DNA from: Oscillospiraceae bacterium
Lineage (GTDB): Bacteria; Bacillota; Clostridia; Oscillospirales; Oscillospiraceae
Direction of reading: 5' to 3'
Assembly (NCBI GenBank): GCA_017538965.1
Contig: JAFYHU010000015.1
Span: 62,001 to 126,000 of the forward strand
DNA length: 64,000 nucleotides
Shown here: positions 59,602 to 64,000 of the stretch, one piece after another
How positions within the stretch are numbered: the stretch's first letter is position 1
Layout: each line of letters starts with the position of its first letter
The notes under the pieces: generated by a model
Told to the model about the DNA's origin: nothing
The model's database searches: none
Seen by the model: only the letters and a program-made list of their open reading frames with translations
Program-made: the position numbers and the translations under genes

Positions 59602-59647
59602 AGTAGAGAATTGAGAGTTGAGAGTGGAGAGTTGAGAGTTGAGAGAC
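59602..59647. repeat. GAGAGTT heptamer tandem repeat
   Basis: About six imperfect units of GAGAGTT lie between pilC and pilT. It is outside coding sequence; copy number may vary. Confidence 0.75.
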
Positions 59648-59678
59648 GGGAGATCTGCTGCGGCAGAATAAGAGAACG

Positions 59679-59722
59679 GATTGCCACAACAGTGACATCG
59701 GTCACTGTTTCGCAATGACAGA
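59679..59722. repeat. Dispersed-repeat-like sequence with small hairpin
   Basis: GGATTGCCACAACAGTGAC continues into GTCACTGTTTCGCAATGACA, forming an ACAGTGAC/GTCACTGT hairpin. Sequences of this form are familiar as dispersed intergenic repeats in gut Clostridia, from memory. Only one copy is in this window. Confidence 0.4.
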
Positions 59723-59835
59723 GGTCTTTGGGATTAATCGTAATGGGTCCGTGGATTCAACTTAGACCGGTTCGGGATTTCAAGAAACCATCCAAGATCA
59801 AAACGACAAGTCGGATAAGCGGAAAGCCGCTTTCC

Positions 59836-60882
59836 TTAGATAGCGGTTTTCTTGACGTATTCGGGTTCGTGGGCGTATTTGACGGCCATTTCGCGGGTGA
59901 TCTGGCCAGCACGGACGAGGCGGACGAGGGCCTGGTCCATGGTCTGGCCGCCGATGGCGGCGCTGGTGGCCACAGCGTTGGCGATCTGCGGGGTGTTGCC
60001 CGCGCGAATCAGGTTGCGGATGGCATCCGTGACGATCATCAGCTCGCAGGCCAGGGCACGTCCCCCGTTCTTCTTGGGAACCAACTGCTGGGTCAGGACG
60101 GCCTGCAGGCACATGGAAAGCTGAAGGCGGATCTGCGTCTGCATGCCCTCGGGGAAGACCTGAACAATACGGTCGACCGAGTCGGAGGCACTGCCGGTGT
60201 GCAGGGTGCCAAAGACAAGGTGGCCGGTCTCGGCCGCGGTGATGGCGGTTTCGATCGTGTCCTTGTCACGCATTTCACCGATCAGAATGACATTCGGGTC
60301 TTCACGCAGGCTGGCGCGCAGGCCTTCGGAGAAGCTGACGGTATCCTTGCCGACTTCGCGCTGGTTGATAGCACAGAGATCTGGTTTATACAGATATTCA
60401 ATTGGGTCCTCGAGCGTGACGATGTGGTCGCGCCGGTTGTGATTGATGTAGTCAAGCATCGCCGCCAGGGTCGTCGATTTACCGGACCCGGTTTCACCGG
60501 TGACGAGGATGATGCCCTTATGCTGCTTGGTCAGGTCCAGCGCGGCCGGCGGAAGGCCGAGGGACTCCAGCGGCGGGATCTGCTCGCGCAGGAGACGCAG
60601 GGCCAGGGAAGGCACACCCTGCTGACGGAAGAGGTGAACACGGCAGCGGTTGCCGCCCCAGGTCCCGGCAGAGTCTACCTCGCCGATCTCAGCCATCTGT
60701 TCATAGGCGTCGCCCGCAAGCTCACGCGCCATCTGTTCGCAGTCCTCCCTCGTCAGGGGGACGTCAGACATGTCCTGCAATTGGCCGTCCTTGCGGTATT
60801 TCGGAGGCAGGCCGCAGATCAGGTGAAGGTCCGAGGCGCCGTCTTCTTTGCATTTTCTAACCAGAGCATCTATATCTACCAT
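59836..60882 (-). CDS. pilT: Type IV pilus retraction ATPase PilT
   Basis: 348 residues: GASDLHLICGLPPKYRKDGQ at the start, Walker A GIILVTGETGSGKSTTLAAM, the Asp box VTLEDPIEYLYKPD, Walker B RASLREDPNVILIGEMRD, and the His box TGHLVFGTLHTGSASDSV. The C-terminal region has ELMIVTDAIRNLIRAG, the PilT-type AIRNLIR signature, which separates it from PilB. AGGAGG precedes the ATG at 60882. It hexamerises and pulls pilin back into the membrane. Confidence 0.96.
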   Translation of the reverse strand: MVDIDALVRKCKEDGASDLHLICGLPPKYRKDGQLQDMSDVPLTREDCEQMARELAGDAYEQMAEIGEVDSAGTWGGNRCRVHLFRQQGVPSLALRLLREQIPPLESLGLPPAALDLTKQHKGIILVTGETGSGKSTTLAAMLDYINHNRRDHIVTLEDPIEYLYKPDLCAINQREVGKDTVSFSEGLRASLREDPNVILIGEMRDKDTIETAITAAETGHLVFGTLHTGSASDSVDRIVQVFPEGMQTQIRLQLSMCLQAVLTQQLVPKKNGGRALACELMIVTDAIRNLIRAGNTPQIANAVATSAAIGGQTMDQALVRLVRAGQITREMAVKYAHEPEYVKKTAI

Positions 60883-61108
60883 GCGGGAAAACCTCCTAAG
60901 GAAAACAATGTGCCCGTTCGCAGCTTTCTGCAATTGCGCGGGAAAGAAAGCAGTCCCTCGCACTTAGGTTACTGCACCGCGCTAACTCCTCACAAGCTAC
61001 GGATCTTTCGCTTCCCTGAAGCGTCAGGAAAGCTCACTCCCTCCGCTGCTCGTCGTTCTCCGATGAAAACCCGCTTCACTGGGCTTTCCATCGGGTATAT
61101 ACATAAAT
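60883..61108. other. 226-bp pilB-pilT intergenic region
   Basis: No gene is visible. GGAAAGC and GCTTTCC form a widely spaced inverted repeat (about 61029-61094). No clear promoter was found, so pilT is probably co-transcribed with pilB. Confidence 0.45.
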
Positions 61109-62815
61109 TTAATTATCGTCGTTGACCACGCGGAGGATTTCGGACGCAGTGGTCACGCCCTCGCGGGCAAGGTTCAGAGCGCTTTCACGGAGCGAAACAA
61201 ATCCGCTGCCGGGTTTGTGGAGTTCATCCTCGATCTGCGCACGGGGAGCGCCGTTGGCAATCATGCGGCGCAGCACGGAATTCAGAGTCATAACCTCGAC
61301 CACGGCGGTACGGCCGCGGTAGCCTGTATTGAAGCAGTTGGGGCAGCCTTTGCCGTGATACAGCGTCAGGCCTTTTTCATCCGGAATACCGAGCTCCTGC
61401 AGTTCTTCCTCTGTGGCGGTATAAGCTTCCTTGCAGGTCGGGCAGATCTTGCGCAGCAGACGCTGTGAGACCATGCCGCGCATGGCGCTGGCAACCAGAT
61501 AGGGCTCGACGCCGATGTCTTCGAGACGTTCAATCGTACCGACGGCGTCGTTGGTGTGGATGGTGGAAAGCACGACGTGGCCGGTGATGGCGGCGCGCAT
61601 TGCAATATCCGCGGTCTCACCGTCACGGATTTCGCCGACAGCGATGATGTCCGGGTCCTGACGCAGGATGGAGCGCAGGCCGCTGGCGAAAGTCAGGCCG
61701 ACCTTTTCGTTGATCTGGACCTGGTTGACGCCGTCGATGTTGTACTCGACAGGGTCTTCCAGCGTGACCAGGTTCACATCGCGGCGGTTGATCTCATGAA
61801 TCATGCTGTACATGGTTGTGGTCTTACCGCTTCCGGTAGGGCCGACGACGAGAATGACGCCGTTGCGGTACTTCAGCAGATTCTTGATGGCAGCAAGGCC
61901 CTCTTCGGTCAGGCCAATGTTCTCGAGACTGACACGGCCGCCGGACTTATCCAGCAGACGGGCGACGATCTTCTCACCGTAAACCGTGGGCAGGGTGGAG
62001 ACACGAAGGTCGATGTTCTTGTCCTTGACACGGACGTTAAAGCGGCCGTCCTGCGGGATACGGCGTTCGGCGATGTTCAGGCCGGACATGATCTTGATAC
62101 GGGACAGAACCGAGTTCTGCAGATCGCGCGGAACGGTCAGGATGTCCTGCATGATGCCGTCAATACGCATACGGACGAGAAGCTCGGTCTCATGCGGTTC
62201 CAGATGGACGTCACTGGCGCGTTCGAGAACGGCACGCTCGATGATGCTGTTGACCAGACGGATGGTCGGCGCGCTCGAAACATCGTCGACACCCAGCTGG
62301 TTCGTGGCAAAGGCGTTGTCCGTCTCAGGAGCCGTCTCGCCGGCGTTGGCTTCCCGCCGCATCTCTTCGATGGCACGGGCGGCGCCTTCGTTGCCGTAGA
62401 GGATCTGAATGCTGTGCTCAATGGCCTTCTTGGTTGCGAGGACCGGCACCACTTTACGGCGCACGGCCTTGCGGACTTCTTCGATCGCATAGAAGTTCAG
62501 CGGGTCGCTCATGGCGAGGTACAGTTCGTCCTTGACCGCGCGGATCGGGACGACCATGTACTGCTTGGCGATGTTCTTCGGAACGACCTGGGCAAGTTCA
62601 GTGGGAATATTGATTTTTGTAAGGTCAACAAACTCGATGCCGAGCTGCATCTGCAGCGCTTCGATCAGTTCCTCCTCGGTGATGATGCCGTTGGCAATCA
62701 GCACGTCGCCGAGGCGGCCCTTCTGTTCCTTCTGAAGCGCCAGACCTTTATCCAGTTCTTCCTGGGTGATGGTGCCTGCCGCGATGAGCAGTTCACCCAG
62801 CCGCATATAAGCCAC
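61109..62815 (-). CDS. pilB: Type IV pilus assembly ATPase PilB
   Basis: 568 residues. N-terminal domain: MRLGELLIAAGTITQEELDK then GRLGDVLIANGIITEEELIE. ATPase: ASDVHLEPHETELLVRMRID, Walker A ILVVGPTGSGKTTTMYSMI, Asp box VTLEDPVEYNIDGVNQVQIN, Walker B LRQDPDIIAVGEIRDGETAD. A four-Cys zinc site follows (CPTCKEAY and CPNCFNTGYRGRTAV), diagnostic of extension ATPases. The start is GTG at 62815 behind GGAGG with 8-base spacing. A promoter lies at 62879-62907. It drives pilus assembly through PilC. Confidence 0.97.
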   Translation of the reverse strand: MAYMRLGELLIAAGTITQEELDKGLALQKEQKGRLGDVLIANGIITEEELIEALQMQLGIEFVDLTKINIPTELAQVVPKNIAKQYMVVPIRAVKDELYLAMSDPLNFYAIEEVRKAVRRKVVPVLATKKAIEHSIQILYGNEGAARAIEEMRREANAGETAPETDNAFATNQLGVDDVSSAPTIRLVNSIIERAVLERASDVHLEPHETELLVRMRIDGIMQDILTVPRDLQNSVLSRIKIMSGLNIAERRIPQDGRFNVRVKDKNIDLRVSTLPTVYGEKIVARLLDKSGGRVSLENIGLTEEGLAAIKNLLKYRNGVILVVGPTGSGKTTTMYSMIHEINRRDVNLVTLEDPVEYNIDGVNQVQINEKVGLTFASGLRSILRQDPDIIAVGEIRDGETADIAMRAAITGHVVLSTIHTNDAVGTIERLEDIGVEPYLVASAMRGMVSQRLLRKICPTCKEAYTATEEELQELGIPDEKGLTLYHGKGCPNCFNTGYRGRTAVVEVMTLNSVLRRMIANGAPRAQIEDELHKPGSGFVSLRESALNLAREGVTTASEILRVVNDDN

Positions 62816-62878
62816 CTGTCTGCCTCCTGAGCAAAAACGGAATGCAAATTCGCCGTAAACATACGGCTTTATTTTAAT

Positions 62879-62907
62879 ATTTTACATCAAAGTGACATAG
62901 GTTGCAA
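62879..62907 (-). promoter_or_regulatory. Sigma-70 promoter of the pilB-pilT-pilC operon
   Basis: TTGCAA (62902-62907), a 17-base spacer and TAAAAT (62879-62884) on the minus strand. The leader contains a GCCGTA/TACGGC hairpin (about 62851-62866). Confidence 0.75.
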
Positions 62908-62929
62908 GACTTGTTGACGCTTTTTTGTT

Positions 62930-62952
62930 GAAAAAGCCCGCTGAGCGGGCTT
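62930..62952 (-). terminator. Terminator downstream of infB
   Basis: AAGCCCGC pairs with GCGGGCTT across a 3-base loop and is followed by TTTTTC on the minus strand. Confidence 0.88.
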
Positions 62953-62972
62953 AATTTTTTCTTAAGGCAAAG

Positions 62973-63010
62973 AATACCTGCCGCTTCGGAGTCTCCAAAG
63001 GGCAGGTATT
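62973..63010 (-). terminator. First hairpin after infB
   Basis: AATACCTGCC pairs with GGCAGGTATT 18 bases after the infB stop. No T-run follows at once; it may act with the next terminator or stabilise the 3' end. Confidence 0.55.
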
Positions 63011-63027
63011 GGTTGTTATGAGCCTGA

Positions 63028-64000
63028 TCAGTTGATCTGTTCCATGACGAAGCATTCAATGATGTCGCCGATCTTGACGTCGTTGAACTTCTCGATCTGC
63101 ATGCCGCACTCATAACCCGCGGCGACTTCGCGCACGTCGTCCTTGAAGCGGCGGAGCGAGGCAAGCTCACCCTCGTGGATGACGATGTTGTCACGCAGGA
63201 CGCGCACATCGCAGCCGCGCTGGATCTTGCCGTCGGTGCAGTAGCAGCCGCAGACGGTGCCGACCTTGGAGACCTTGTAGGTCTCGCGCACTTCAGCGTG
63301 GCCGATGATCTGTTCGCGGAACTTCGGCGCCAGCATGCCCTTCATGGCATCCTGAATCTCGTTTATGCAGTCGTAAATGACGCGGTAGAGCCGGATGTCG
63401 ACGTTGCTGCGGGCGGCAGAGTCGCGCGCAGCATTGTCCGGGCGGACGTTGAAGCCGATGATGATCGCATCCGAGGTTGCGGCCAGCATGACGTCGGACT
63501 CCGTGATGGCGCCGACGGCGCTGTGGATAACCTTGACGCGGACTTCGTCGTTCGAAATTTTCTCGAGCGAGGTCTTGACGGCCTCGGCAGAGCCCTGCAC
63601 GTCGGCCTTGACGATCAGGTTCAGGGTCTTCATCTCGCCGGCCTGGATCTGGCTGAACAGATCCTCGAGCGAGACCTTCTTCGCGGGGCCGGCGGCGGTC
63701 GCCTGCTGGCGGCGCTCTTCGGCAAGCTCGCGGGCCATACGCTCATCCTTGACGGCGTTGAAGGTATCGCCGGCGCTCGGGACTTCGGACATACCCGAAA
63801 TCTCAACCGGCATTGAAGGTCCGGCCTCGGTGACGCGGCGGCCCTTGTCGTCGGTCATGGTGCGGACACGGCCGACCGAGGAGCCGGCAATAATGATGTC
63901 GCCGGACTTCAAAGTGCCGTTCTGGACCAGGACGGTCATAATCGGGCCGCGGCCTTTGTCAAGGCGCGCCTCGATGACGGTGCCGCTGGCGGCACGGTTC
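63028..64000 (-). CDS. infB: Translation initiation factor IF-2, C-terminal part (cut by window edge)
   Basis: The reading frame enters from the right edge with [20 protein letters not shown], then [19 protein letters not shown] (domain II after the GTPase). [20 protein letters not shown] marks domain III and [20 protein letters not shown] follows. The C-terminal domain that binds initiator tRNA has [20 protein letters not shown] and [20 protein letters not shown], then [20 protein letters not shown]. The factor brings fMet-tRNA to the 30S subunit. It is a core host gene, and two hairpins terminate transcription behind it, so rbfA does not follow directly here. Confidence 0.97.
   Translation of the reverse strand, partial: NRAASGTVIEARLDKGRGPIMTVLVQNGTLKSGDIIIAGSSVGRVRTMTDDKGRRVTEAGPSMPVEISGMSEVPSAGDTFNAVKDERMARELAEERRQQATAAGPAKKVSLEDLFSQIQAGEMKTLNLIVKADVQGSAEAVKTSLEKISNDEVRVKVIHSAVGAITESDVMLAATSDAIIIGFNVRPDNAARDSAARSNVDIRLYRVIYDCINEIQDAMKGMLAPKFREQIIGHAEVRETYKVSKVGTVCGCYCTDGKIQRGCDVRVLRDNIVIHEGELASLRRFKDDVREVAAGYECGMQIEKFNDVKIGDIIECFVMEQIN

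Noticed and set aside
1..64000. tRNA or rRNA genes
   Set aside because: No cloverleaf or rRNA-like segment was recognised by eye; a tRNAscan run would settle it.

Overview
The window looks like a GC-rich Clostridia-type Firmicutes chromosome. The evidence is strong AGGAGG ribosome binding sites, Firmicutes-style prophage families, and a type IV pilus locus next to infB. I cannot name a genus. About 1-46.4 kb is a siphovirus-type prophage that runs off the left edge. About 46.4-54.9 kb is a type I restriction-modification operon. 54.9-56.3 kb is a structured, gene-poor stretch with one HTH protein. 56.3-62.9 kb is a chromosomal type IV pilus locus that includes two broken pilin copies. From 63.0 kb to the right edge lies the 3' part of infB.

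Prophage layout: everything left of 41 kb is on the minus strand except one small plus-strand gene and one candidate small RNA. Reading leftward from 40.95 kb come an early/middle block, then a cargo block, then the late block. The early/middle block holds a DUF4406-like protein, a primase/helicase, VRR-NUC, a helicase broken by a stop codon, a sigma-like regulator, HNH, a Lar-like protein and the small terminase. The cargo block holds MetK, a ParB-methylase, a cytosine-5 methylase, two related 'virulence-like'/DUF4314 genes, an amidoligase, a gamma-glutamylcyclotransferase and a zinc ribbon. The late block holds the large terminase, portal, ClpP protease, HK97 capsid, connectors, tail tube, frameshifted chaperone, tape measure, baseplate and fibres, a glycosyltransferase, a nucleotide-sugar dehydrogenase, holin and endolysin, and ends at a strong terminator. 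Left of that are a zinc-finger protein, a paralogue of the cargo protein and two overlapping large serine recombinases. A divergent control region at 40.95-41.19 kb drives the rightward replication operon: DUF2800 nuclease-like, DUF2815, a small membrane protein, an XRE/sigma-4/alpha-CTD fusion and a family A DNA polymerase.

The parts that hang together in unexpected ways are these. (1) One phage protein (43.4-44.4 kb) combines repressor-type, sigma region 4-type and RNA polymerase alpha-CTD-type DNA-binding modules, and the phage carries three copies of an unusual 33-bp promoter-position element that it might read. (2) Three phage proteins, one of them an amidoligase, share a C-terminal module, and each gene is preceded by the same stem-loop; the amidoligase sits with a cyclotransferase and a zinc ribbon. 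(3) A phage MetK with a structured leader lies directly upstream of two DNA methylases. (4) The pilus locus has an intact major pilin behind a long structured leader plus two pilin fragments facing away from each other, both cut at the same CGTGCTG position, like silent cassettes.

Start codons were chosen from visible Shine-Dalgarno sequences where possible. No rRNA, tRNA or CRISPR array was recognised. All function calls rest on motif recognition by eye, without database searches.
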